Shown here piece by piece: positions 19,400 through 27,550 of a DNA stretch of 64,000 nucleotides. The notes beneath the pieces are model-generated. The model had not been told where the DNA came from, did not search any database, and saw nothing but the letters and a program-made list of their open reading frames with translations. The translations under genes and the position numbers were made by a program. The DNA comes from an uncultured Umboniibacter sp. (GTDB lineage Bacteria > Pseudomonadota > Gammaproteobacteria > Pseudomonadales > DSM-25080), in NCBI RefSeq assembly GCF_947497555.1, contig NZ_CANMGY010000001.1:124001-188000 (forward strand). Direction: 5' to 3'. Positions within the stretch are counted from its first letter, which is position 1. Each line of letters begins with the position of its first letter.

Positions 19400-20998
19400 C
19401 TACTTTTCCGGATTCGTTCGGGTGAGCCACTCGCGACCCTTGGCCATCAAATTCCAGTATACCCACGGCATGACTCGCTTCTTCAGCAACCAGCCAAAAC
19501 GCGTCGCCGACGTCGCGCGATTTAACCAAGCTGGAAAGGAAGGAAGCAGTCTTCCACCATAACCAAACTCAGCTAACACCACTCTACCCTGTGCGACAGT
19601 TAACGGGCAGGCCCCGTAGCCATCATATAAGTGAGTGCTCGTGGTACCTGCGCGCTTTGCCATTATCTGATTCGCTACCACCACCACTTGTTTCCGAGCC
19701 GCGGCCATAGTTTTCGCATTCGCCGCGCTAATCACATCGCCGACACCCCAAATGTTTTCATCTACGGTAGACTGCAGTGTGCCAGCATCAACCGACAACC
19801 AACCACCTGGGTCACCCAAGCCGCTCTGCGCTACAAAACTCGGCGCCTTCTGTGGGGGGCAAACGTGAATCATATCGAAGCTTTGTTCACGTATTGATGT
19901 ACCTTCTGCGCTAACATCTTCAAACCAGGCGATCTTCCTATCACCATCGACTTTAACTAAACGACTTTGTGTGTTCACCTGAGCGCCGTACTGATCACAA
20001 AATCCTTTCAATGTCGGGACGAAGTCTGCTACCCCGAACAGGCCGGGTGTGACCGTGTGAAACTGGACTTCCACCTGCGGTAATACGCCATTTCGGCGCC
20101 AATGATCCGCCGATAAGTACATCGCCTTTTGCGGCGCGCCGGCACACTTAATGGGCATTGCTGGCTGGGTAAACAGTGCTGTACCCGCTGTGAGCGACGA
20201 CACCAGCTCCCAGGTATAGGGGGCTAAATCATAGCGGTAGTTTGAGGTAACTCCATTACGTCCCAGCGTTTCAGATAGCCCCTCAATACCATCCCAATCA
20301 AGGACTAATCCCGGACAGACAATTAACTGTTGATAGCCAACTCGACTGCCATCATCGAGTTCAACCACCTTTTCATTCACGCTAATGTTTACCGCCGCTT
20401 GCTTACGCCAGGTAACTCCCTTGGGAATCATTTTCTTGGTTTCGCGTCGAGTGGACTCAGCGGTCATTTCGCCTGCACCGACCAGCGTCCATCCGGGTTG
20501 ATAGTAATGTTCGTTAGCAGGATCAATCATCGCAATTCGCAACATCGAGGAACGCTTCAATAGGCTTGCTGCCACTCCCACTCCAGCGGAGCCTGCACCA
20601 ATAATGACCACATCGTAATGTGGCATCGCGGCGTGCGTTTGCGGCTGATTGGCAGTGCCAGCTTGGGCAATGACACCCAAGGTAGCTTGATACAAGTTTT
20701 GACAGCGATTTCCCGTTCGACAATACATATGTAGCGGTTGCTGGCTGGCTAGGATTGGGGCGAAGGCGTCCACATGCTCCTTAGCTAAGCCACTGCCAGA
20801 AAACGGGATATGATGAATCGTGATGCCATGGTCCTGAGCAACGGATTCGATTTCTGCAAACGGCGTTTGATCTGAGGATTCGCCATCTGGACGGTTACAG
20901 ACGATCACTTTAACACCATTAGCCGCCAGCTCGGCAACGTCTGCCGTAGTTATCTGCCCCGATACCGTAATCGAGTCACTTAATTGCTTACCTAGCAT
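19400..20998 (-). CDS. DUF442 phosphatase-like domain fused to sulfide:quinone oxidoreductase
   Basis: A 532-residue bifunctional protein. Residues 1-105 are a DUF442/beta-lactamase-hydrolase-like domain with a phosphatase-type loop, YCRTGNRCQ (Cys93). From about 128 on it is an FAD/NAD-linked flavoprotein with VVIIGAGSAGVGVA. Cysteines in VCPG (about 228) and KCAGAPQKAMY (about 285) match the redox pair of type II sulfide:quinone oxidoreductases, which make persulfide from sulfide and reduce quinone at the membrane. ATG at 20998 has AGGAA seven bases upstream and avoids overlap with the preceding gene; an ATG at 21016 is less likely. It forms an operon with the dioxygenase and SulP. Confidence 0.9.
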   Translation of the reverse strand: MLGKQLSDSITVSGQITTADVAELAANGVKVIVCNRPDGESSDQTPFAEIESVAQDHGITIHHIPFSGSGLAKEHVDAFAPILASQQPLHMYCRTGNRCQNLYQATLGVIAQAGTANQPQTHAAMPHYDVVIIGAGSAGVGVAASLLKRSSMLRIAMIDPANEHYYQPGWTLVGAGEMTAESTRRETKKMIPKGVTWRKQAAVNISVNEKVVELDDGSRVGYQQLIVCPGLVLDWDGIEGLSETLGRNGVTSNYRYDLAPYTWELVSSLTAGTALFTQPAMPIKCAGAPQKAMYLSADHWRRNGVLPQVEVQFHTVTPGLFGVADFVPTLKGFCDQYGAQVNTQSRLVKVDGDRKIAWFEDVSAEGTSIREQSFDMIHVCPPQKAPSFVAQSGLGDPGGWLSVDAGTLQSTVDENIWGVGDVISAANAKTMAAARKQVVVVANQIMAKRAGTTSTHLYDGYGACPLTVAQGRVVLAEFGYGGRLLPSFPAWLNRATSATRFGWLLKKRVMPWVYWNLMAKGREWLTRTNPEK

Positions 20999-21008
20999 AT
21001 TGTTATTC

Positions 21009-21893
21009 CTATTCATTAAACGCGTTGATGGGTATCTTTAAGTACACCAAGCCATTGGTATCGGGCTTCGGTAGATCACCTGCTCTCATATTAACCTGCA
21101 ACGAGGGTAAAATTAAACGTGGCATATCCAGGGTTGCATCGCGAGCTTCTCGCGCAGCCACAAAGTCAGCTTTCTGCTTTCCCTCACCCACGTGAATATT
21201 ATGAATACGCTCTGCTGCAATGGTGGTTTCAAAACGCAGCTCTCGGCCGTTAGGTCCATAGTCGTGACACATGAATACTCGGTAGTTATCTGGCAGCGCT
21301 AGAATCTTTTGAATCGAATCGAATAATATCCCGGCGTCACCACCTGGGAAATCAGCTCTGGCGGTACCTGCATCGGGCATGAATAGCGTATCCCCCACAA
21401 ACACTGCATCACCCATAACATGGGTAAAGCAGGCAGGAGTATGTCCTGGGGTGTGCATCGCGGTGGCGGTTAGATTACCCACCTGATAATGCTCGCCCTC
21501 TGAGAAAAGATGATCAAATTGAGTACCATCCCTCAGAAAGTCCTGCCCCTCATTGAAGATAACACCGAAGGTTTTCTGGACGGTGGTGATATGGGCTCCA
21601 ATGGCTATTTTTCCACCCAAAGATTCCTTTAGGTAGGGTGCTGCCGACAGATGATCTGCATGAACATGCGTCTCGATGATCCATTCAACCGATAGATTCT
21701 TCTCGCGAACGAAGGCAATAATCTCATCCGCGCCTCGATGACTAATCGATCCTGAGGCGTAATCAAAATCAAGGGTTGAATCGATAATTGCACAACTCGA
21801 AGAGCTAGGGTCTTGAACAACATAGCTGTAGGTATTTGAGTCTGGCTCAAAGAAATGAGTGACCACTGGTTGTAGTATGTCGCTTGTGTTCAT
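21009..21893 (-). CDS. Persulfide dioxygenase (MBL-fold, ETHE1/Blh type)
   Basis: A 294-residue metallo-beta-lactamase-fold iron enzyme that oxidises glutathione persulfide to sulfite. Metal-ligand motifs are THVHADHLSA (His76, His78, Asp80, His81), MHTPGHTPAC, FVGDTLFMPDAGTARADFPGG and FMCHDYGP. The arginine-containing GTARADFPGG segment is characteristic of persulfide dioxygenases rather than glyoxalase II. GAGGAA precedes the ATG. First gene of the sulfide-oxidation operon; a 22-bp palindrome lies 25 bases upstream and probably binds a sulfide-responsive repressor not encoded in this window. Confidence 0.92.
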   Translation of the reverse strand: MNTSDILQPVVTHFFEPDSNTYSYVVQDPSSSSCAIIDSTLDFDYASGSISHRGADEIIAFVREKNLSVEWIIETHVHADHLSAAPYLKESLGGKIAIGAHITTVQKTFGVIFNEGQDFLRDGTQFDHLFSEGEHYQVGNLTATAMHTPGHTPACFTHVMGDAVFVGDTLFMPDAGTARADFPGGDAGILFDSIQKILALPDNYRVFMCHDYGPNGRELRFETTIAAERIHNIHVGEGKQKADFVAAREARDATLDMPRLILPSLQVNMRAGDLPKPDTNGLVYLKIPINAFNE

Positions 21894-21917
21894 GGAGAAT
21901 TCCTCTAATCACTACCA

Positions 21918-21939
21918 TATATTAGTTAATTCTAATATA
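21918..21939. promoter_or_regulatory. 22-bp palindromic operator upstream of the sulfide-oxidation operon
   Basis: Arms TATATTAG and CTAATATA are perfect inverted repeats separated by TTAATT. The element lies 25 bases before the dioxygenase ATG, overlapping the region where the -10 box must be. Persulfide-sensing ArsR-type repressors (BigR/SqrR/YgaV) bind AT-rich palindromes in front of such operons, so one of these is the likely binder. Confidence 0.6.
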
Positions 21940-22049
21940 AATATACCGCTTTGCCAAGTTACCCTAAGTGGGAAGCCTGTAGACTAGATTCCCGCTCAGC
22001 ATAACTAAGAGTATATACCGTAAATGGCTAGGAAATTGCATTAGCCGCC

Positions 22050-23052
22050 CTAGTTACCAAGTGCCTTTGCAAAGAACTGCTGATCCCGCCTAATCGCTTC
22101 ATCAAAGAGGCCTCCCCTGAATAGATGGTCGCGATCATCATAGAGATAGAGCTGATAAGCTTTATTCGCCTGGTACAGCTGGGCAGCTAAAACAATACTA
22201 TTTTCCGCCGCAGTGGTTTGATCGTCCCGTGCATGTTGAATCATCAAGGGGACCGCTATCTCTGAGACAACAGGCGCCACCGCTAAGTCACTGAAACTGT
22301 AATCTCCAGCGCGGAGCTCAATCAAAAGCGAATCAAGTACCGACTTAGTCTTGGTATTCGAATCAGTCACCGCTCCGGTTGATAATGCTTCGATCATCCA
22401 GTAGCGGAGGAAATCCTCTCCCGCCGTGGACCAGATGGATGCAGCCGCTAAGCGATCTCCTAACGCTATTACAGCTCGTTGCGTGATACCACCACCCATC
22501 GAGTGACCTGCCATTACTACTTGATCAGTATTCACATTCTCTAGTTTCATCGCTGCCCAATAGCTGGCAATCACATCGCGCGTATAGTAATGCGCCGCAT
22601 AAGCTCTGCGGGTATATTCCAGCCCGTCGGAACGATTATGACCGCGATAGTCTGCAGCCACCACCAAATATCCCAACTGCGCATACGCCGTGACGAGTCC
22701 ACGATAGTAATCACCCGGACGACTCACCGTACCATCCGCCGAAATACCATATTGGGGGGGGGTTAGGATGATAGCCATGATTAAAGATTAAGATTGGCCA
22801 ACCGGCCTCCGGCGCGACACGATTTGGATGCACTATCAGCGCGAACTGATTCAGACCGTCGGACTGAAAAGCTACCGTCTGATGAACAAGTCCTCCCTGT
22901 TCAACTGCAGAATGAGGGAACTCGAACTGACTACCGGTTGATTCACCTACCCACTCCTGAAGTTCGCCGAGAGAGATACCTTCCTTTGCTTGAGCAGTGG
23001 CTACCAACATACTCAGCGACACCAGCCAAATTACAAACCATCGAACCATCAT
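22050..23052 (-). pseudogene. Secreted alpha/beta hydrolase split by a frameshift at a poly-C run
   Basis: Two frames together make one hydrolase. The 5' part (23052 down to the C run) has a signal peptide (MMVRWFVIWLVSLSMLVATAQA) and reaches PILIFNHGYHPNPP; the 3' part continues QYGISADG and carries the nucleophile motif GHSMGG, an acid in HARDDQTT and a histidine in DDRDHLF. The break is a run of nine C on the coding strand (22754-22762). With eight C the frame would be continuous, giving a 333-residue esterase/peptidase of the dienelactone-hydrolase type. It may be an inactivated gene, a phase-variable one or a sequencing error; the intact catalytic residues argue against old decay. Confidence 0.8.
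22754..22762 (+). repeat. Homopolymer G9 (C9 in the coding strand)
   Basis: Nine G in a row, inside the coding region of the alpha/beta hydrolase, exactly where the reading frame changes. Runs of this length slip readily in replication and in sequencing. Confidence 0.95.
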
Positions 23053-23143
23053 GTTATTACTTCTCTTCTATTATCTAGTTATTGGAATACCCGGTATTAA
23101 TGTATATCCTAGGTCAAATGACTTCGAATGCAAAAGGTGAATT

Positions 23144-24145
23144 ATGAACCGTGAACTTCTCAAAGTTGCCATCCAACCGCTCAGAGACGCTGGCTACAAC
23201 GGCGGGGTAGCAGAATTACATGGCGCAATAGACGAAGTATTCCATCACTCCGCTCTACTGCAACTTGCTTTCCCATTTGAGACGTTGCCCGACATTGCTG
23301 CGTTAAAGCAAGTGTACACTGACCTTTATGCAGCTATTCCGGACCTCGAACGTCGTGACACGATTGTCATGGCTGGCGAGAATAGCGATGGCAGTCAATG
23401 GGTGGGTTGCTGCGGATACTATTGCGGCAGCTTTGAAGCGGACTGGTTAGACATCCCCGCCACCGGGCACATGGTGTCCATGCGCTTTCACGAATTCTAT
23501 CGCATCAGTGAAGGGAAAGTTACCGAGCTTCAGGCGCTGTGGGATATTCCCGAAGTCATGATACAGGCTAACGCTTGGCCGATGTCTCCTAGTTTAGGTC
23601 GAGAGTGGCACGTACCTGGCCCAGCAACTCAGGATGGCCTCACTATTACTAACCATTCTGACACGCACGCCGATGAATCTGCCACCTCGGTGCTAAATAT
23701 GTGCAACGCGCTGGGCAATTACGCTACAGGTGGCGTAGAGGCCATGCGCCTTAATGACTACTGGCATAAGCGCTGTAGCTGGTATGGCCCAGCTGGAATT
23801 GGCACCGCGCGGAACATCCAAAATTTCCGTAATTGGCACCAGATTCCCTTCCTTAATGGCTTACCCGATAGAGTTGGCGATGCTGCCAAGGGCTATCTGT
23901 TAGGTGATGGTGACTACGTGGGCTTTACGGCCTGGCCGGGGATGTTCATGAGCGTCAGCGGCGATGGCTGGCTTGGTATTGCACCGTCAGGACAAAAAAT
24001 TACCATGAGAAGTCTGGATTTCTGGCGCTGTGAAGGCGAGCTAATCCGTGAAAATTGGGTCTTAGTGGACATCCTTCACGTTTACCACCAGCTTGGTGTG
24101 GACGTGTTCAAACGCCTACGTGAATTCAACAAGGCACGTCGCTAG
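23144..24145 (+). CDS. SnoaL-like/ester cyclase family protein (NTF2 fold)
   Basis: A 333-residue soluble protein made of two NTF2-like, SnoaL-type halves (about 30-150 and 180-325). The first half contains MRFHEFYRISEGKVTELQALWDIPEVM and the second MRSLDFWRCEGELIRENWVLVDILHVYHQLG, the paired signature ending in the family's D-x-x-x-x-x-x-Q-x-G motif. Related proteins include polyketide cyclases and uncharacterised ester cyclases. It stands alone, without polyketide genes nearby, so a small-molecule isomerase or hydrolase is as likely as a cyclase. Function not assigned. Confidence 0.8.
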   Translation: MNRELLKVAIQPLRDAGYNGGVAELHGAIDEVFHHSALLQLAFPFETLPDIAALKQVYTDLYAAIPDLERRDTIVMAGENSDGSQWVGCCGYYCGSFEADWLDIPATGHMVSMRFHEFYRISEGKVTELQALWDIPEVMIQANAWPMSPSLGREWHVPGPATQDGLTITNHSDTHADESATSVLNMCNALGNYATGGVEAMRLNDYWHKRCSWYGPAGIGTARNIQNFRNWHQIPFLNGLPDRVGDAAKGYLLGDGDYVGFTAWPGMFMSVSGDGWLGIAPSGQKITMRSLDFWRCEGELIRENWVLVDILHVYHQLGVDVFKRLREFNKARR

Positions 24146-24152
24146 TTAGACG

Positions 24153-24192
24153 AGGGGCGGCCTAGCGCTCTTCTCGAGCGCTGACTAGCCCC
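24153..24192. terminator. Hairpin after the SnoaL-like gene
   Basis: AGGGGC and CTAGCGCTC (24153-24170) pair with GAGCGCT, CTAG and CCCCT (24175-24192) with small bulges. It begins seven bases after the stop. No T run follows, so it is either a weak terminator or only an mRNA end structure. Confidence 0.4.
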
Positions 24193-24296
24193 TTAGCTTA
24201 GGTGCCTTCAAGATGAGACACTCTAGCGGCTTCGATTGAGACCGTCCTTCCGGACGTGTCCTTGCTGCGAATCCCTCTATTAGCCACTAAGATCAG

Positions 24297-24824
24297 CTAC
24301 TCGAGCTTGGCCTCAACGGCAGAAAGTATCTGATTAATTTGCTCCTCTGATAGCTCCGCTCGCTCAATTAAACGAACAATTAAATCCGCCTCACTACCGT
24401 GATTTTCCTCGTCAATCATTACGACCTTGTGCTCAAACACATTGTCGTCAGAGCCCTCTTCGAGCCACACCAATTCACGAACCTCATGGCGCTCGCCGTC
24501 GACTTCAATGTTGATATCTAGCTCCAACTTGCCCATCTCCGACGCTAATCTTCCAAGCTCTCTTCCCAGCACCGTTTGCAGCGATGGAGGTAAGTCTGCT
24601 ATGAGCGCATCGCGTCCCTCTTGCGTCGCCACCATTTCTGGGTTGAAAACCAATTCCGCCGTCTCACCGTTTACCTCTAGATTGAGGTGAATTTCTCTCG
24701 TATCGGCCGAGGAGTCGGCACGCTCCTCAACTTCAATGGTTATCTCCTGCGATTGAGACACCTCAGCGTGGCTAGCTAGTGTCAGCGAGATCAATGTCGC
24801 CGATAATAATGCTGCTAATTTCAT
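24297..24824 (-). CDS. Secreted acidic protein of unknown function
   Basis: A 175-residue protein with a clear signal peptide (MKLAALLSATLISLTLASHA). The mature part is strongly acidic, rich in Glu and Asp with EVEERADSSADTREIHLNLEV near its start, and alternates predicted beta strands with a final helix (EEQINQILSAVEAKLE). I do not recognise a family. It lies 42 bases downstream of the S10 carboxypeptidase on the same strand and is likely co-transcribed; a role as a propeptide-like inhibitor or chaperone is only a guess. Confidence 0.75.
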   Translation of the reverse strand: MKLAALLSATLISLTLASHAEVSQSQEITIEVEERADSSADTREIHLNLEVNGETAELVFNPEMVATQEGRDALIADLPPSLQTVLGRELGRLASEMGKLELDINIEVDGERHEVRELVWLEEGSDDNVFEHKVVMIDEENHGSEADLIVRLIERAELSEEQINQILSAVEAKLE

Positions 24825-24866
24825 TTTTAACTCCTCTCGGTATTTTTTATTGTTATGGCCGTCAGA

Positions 24867-26384
24867 TTAATCGTACTTGGCCGCTTCACCCTGTGCTGGC
24901 AGGGAGTTGATAATGAACTGCCTGAGGTCTTCATTAGATAACTCAAGGTCCTCGCGGCGCAGATACATCATATGGCCACTTTCATAGCCAGCGAAACTCA
25001 TCCTGTCGCGCATACGACCACTTGGGTCTAATTGCCACATAGTATACTTAGCGTCGAAATAATTCGTTGCACCGTCGTAGTAGCCAGATTGAATTAACAC
25101 ATTAAGATATGGATTCTGCGCCATGGCCTGACGGAGGTCCTCGCCCGCTTGGTTGCCCTCTCGGTTCCAAGGGTGTACTGGGCCAAACATGTTGTATTTA
25201 ACATCAGTCTTGTAGCCCAATTCCTCGCGGAGATAGTAATTAATTGCCGGCGTGAAAGAATGCAGCCAACTAGTTAGCTCGGCCCAATAGTCCGGTCTAT
25301 CACCTGCCAAGCGTCGGTCTATACCCTTGTAGCGAGAGTCCAAACGACCAACTGTAAACCCTTCATCTCGAAGTAGTGACTTCCAAAATACGCTATTGGC
25401 GATATCTAGGTTATTCTGCTGTACCTCTAGCTCACTTAAACCTGAATAGGCCGCAACCTGAGCCGCGACTTCGTCGCGCTCATCGTCAGCTAAGAAGGCT
25501 CCCTTAGCTAGCGCAGGGAGATACTGATTCACGGCATAGGCTTCAACCTCTTCCAGGTAGTCCAGCAGTGCAAGGCTCTGATAACGCTCCTCAAGCTGTT
25601 GGTGATACCAAGCCGTGGCGGCAAAATATGGTAGTCGGTTGGCCACTTCAACAGGGCCATTTCGCTCAATACCAATATCCGTTGGTGAAACAAGAATTAC
25701 GCCATTGAGATACATCCATTCGCTGTTTTGCAGCGCAAGCGCCAATCCGGAAACACGAGTTGTTCCGTAACTCTCTCCAATCAAGAACTTAGGGGAACGC
25801 CAACGATCTTTGCGAGTCACAAACGTTTCGACCCATCCCGCAAGATAATTAATGTCCTCATTGACACCAAAGAACATACCTTGCTGTTCTTCTCGACTTG
25901 GCATGGAGCCATCGGCTTTCGGCAATACGCGCGAAAATCCAGTGTTAACTGGATTAACAAAAACGATATCGGCCACATCGAGGACTGAGAACGGGTTTTC
26001 TTGCACTCCGTAAGGCTGAACTGGATAGCCTTCCTCGTCAATGTTAAGAACCTTCGGTCCGGTATAGGCGACATGCATCCAAACCGAAGCCGAACCAGGC
26101 CCACCGTTAAAAGAGATCAATAACGGGCGGTTTGGATCATCACCCACATCAGTGCGCCGGTAGTAAGTGTAAAAGAGTGTTGCCGTCGGATGTCCACTGT
26201 CGTCAAAGACTGGCTGAGTTCCAACTTCCGCAGTGTAGCGAATACGTTCGCCATTTATGCGAATTCGGTGCTCCGAGATTGATGAGCTCTCTGCATCGAT
26301 TAAAGCCGCAGCGGCGACTTCAGCGTGACTCATTGAGACACTAAAAAGCAAAGTAATAACTAACGAAGGTAATAGCTTTAACAC
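24867..26384 (-). CDS. Secreted S10 serine carboxypeptidase
   Basis: About 505 residues with an N-terminal signal peptide. The oxyanion motif NGGPGSAS and nucleophile motif IGESYGTTR lie near residues 93-100 and 202-210. The aspartate in SGYYDGATNYFDA and the histidine in YESGHMMYLRREDL complete the triad. Bacterial S10 enzymes are exported carboxypeptidases acting on peptides in the periplasm or outside. GTG at 26384 is chosen because TTGGAG stands eight bases upstream; an ATG at 26405 in frame would add seven residues. It precedes the acidic secreted protein. Confidence 0.9.
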   Translation of the reverse strand: MLKLLPSLVITLLFSVSMSHAEVAAAALIDAESSSISEHRIRINGERIRYTAEVGTQPVFDDSGHPTATLFYTYYRRTDVGDDPNRPLLISFNGGPGSASVWMHVAYTGPKVLNIDEEGYPVQPYGVQENPFSVLDVADIVFVNPVNTGFSRVLPKADGSMPSREEQQGMFFGVNEDINYLAGWVETFVTRKDRWRSPKFLIGESYGTTRVSGLALALQNSEWMYLNGVILVSPTDIGIERNGPVEVANRLPYFAATAWYHQQLEERYQSLALLDYLEEVEAYAVNQYLPALAKGAFLADDERDEVAAQVAAYSGLSELEVQQNNLDIANSVFWKSLLRDEGFTVGRLDSRYKGIDRRLAGDRPDYWAELTSWLHSFTPAINYYLREELGYKTDVKYNMFGPVHPWNREGNQAGEDLRQAMAQNPYLNVLIQSGYYDGATNYFDAKYTMWQLDPSGRMRDRMSFAGYESGHMMYLRREDLELSNEDLRQFIINSLPAQGEAAKYD

Positions 26385-26450
26385 GTTTTTTACTCCAATC
26401 AACATACTCTAAGCGCCGCGATGGTAGACTCACGACACACCAGCACCGAA

Positions 26451-27425
26451 TTAACCTTTGCTGAAATGAACATCCATCTGCGGAAATGGAATAGTAATAT
26501 TATTATCATCCAACGCTCGCTTCACTTCCTCGATGACTTCAAAGCGGGCAATCCAATAGTCCGCAGTGTTAACCCATGGACGAACGACAAGATTAACCGA
26601 ACTATCGGCGAGTTCTGAGACAGCGACTAACGGTTCCGGATCGTCCAGAACATGCTCGTTAGCTTGCAAAGTGTCCATGATAACCGATTTTGCCAGTCGC
26701 ATATCTGAGTCATAACTAATTCCAATCACAATATCTACTCGTCGCGTTGGCAGCGCCGAATAATTAGTAATCTCACTCGCATAGACGGTCGAGTTAGGTA
26801 AGATAATCACTTTATTATCCGTCGTCACGAGTTTAGTGGAAAATAATTCGATGTTCTTGACTACTCCCTCAATACCCGCTGCGCCGATAAAGTCACCGGA
26901 ACGAAAAGGTTTAAGAACAATAATCATGACACCCGATGAAAAGTTCGAAAGAGAGTCCTTTAGTGCAAGACCAACTGCTAAGCCGGCGGCACCTAGAACC
27001 GCTACTAGCGACGTTGTCTCTACACCAATTTTATTCAGGGTTGCGACCATTACCGCACCAATAATAGTAATTTGAATAATTTTAGCGACGAACCCGCTTA
27101 CCGCAGCATCAACACCGGTCTTCTGCATACGCGTATCTATTTGGCGACGAACGAGGCCGGCAAGATAAATACCAACGCTAAAAATTATCAGCGCAAAGAT
27201 CGTCTTAAGACTTACCTCCAGAATTAGATCATGATGATCTTGAAACCATGTTGTTACATCCGTTACAACTGCTTCGGCTTCGGTCGTTACTTCGGTTACA
27301 ACTTCTTCAGCTTTGTCCGTTACTTCGGTGACAACGTCTTCAGCTTTGGTCGTTACTTCCGTCACAACTGCTTCAGCTTTGGTCGTTACTTTCGTCACAA
27401 CTGCTGCAGCTTTGGTCATGTCCAT
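26451..27425 (-). CDS. MscS-family mechanosensitive channel with N-terminal 11-residue repeats
   Basis: A 324-residue small-conductance mechanosensitive channel. After a repeat region (residues 4-58) come membrane helices, with the pore-lining TM3 at AVLGAAGLAVGLALKDSLSNFSSG, then the beta domain FRSGDFIGAAGIEGVVKNIELFSTKLVTTDN and NSTVYASEITNYSALPTRRVDI, and the C-terminal alpha/beta domain. This core matches E. coli MscS. The N-terminal five copies of an 11-residue unit (consensus TKAEAVVTEVT) are not part of the normal family and should form an amphipathic helix on the periplasmic side or in front of TM1. AGGAAGAG precedes the ATG. Monocistronic. Confidence 0.9.
   Translation of the reverse strand: MDMTKAAAVVTKVTTKAEAVVTEVTTKAEDVVTEVTDKAEEVVTEVTTEAEAVVTDVTTWFQDHHDLILEVSLKTIFALIIFSVGIYLAGLVRRQIDTRMQKTGVDAAVSGFVAKIIQITIIGAVMVATLNKIGVETTSLVAVLGAAGLAVGLALKDSLSNFSSGVMIIVLKPFRSGDFIGAAGIEGVVKNIELFSTKLVTTDNKVIILPNSTVYASEITNYSALPTRRVDIVIGISYDSDMRLAKSVIMDTLQANEHVLDDPEPLVAVSELADSSVNLVVRPWVNTADYWIARFEVIEEVKRALDDNNITIPFPQMDVHFSKG
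27252..27416 (-). repeat. Five tandem 33-bp repeats within the MscS gene
   Basis: Five in-frame 33-base units encode TKAAAVVTKVT, TKAEAVVTEVT, TKAEDVVTEVT, DKAEEVVTEVT and TEAEAVVTDVT. DNA identity between neighbours is high, so copy number may vary between strains without breaking the frame. Confidence 0.9.
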
Positions 27426-27490
27426 TATCTCTTCCTCGTTAGTTTTGGTTAATAACGATTCTATCTAGGGATCTAGTATTATTTTAATAC

Positions 27491-27519
27491 AAAAAAGGGG
27501 CGGCTCACGCCACCCCTTT
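27491..27519 (-). terminator. Rho-independent terminator of the SGNH esterase gene
   Basis: Read on the minus strand, GGGGTGGC pairs with GCCGCCCC around GTGA, flanked by AAA/TTT and followed by six T. It lies 31 bases after the esterase stop codon. Confidence 0.85.
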
Positions 27520-27550
27520 AAACCTAGCACAATGTCTTAAAGATCAGCTA

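Noticed and set aside
27252-27416. CRISPR-like repeat array
   Set aside because: The repeats are contiguous without spacers, in frame and encode a regular helix inside the MscS gene.
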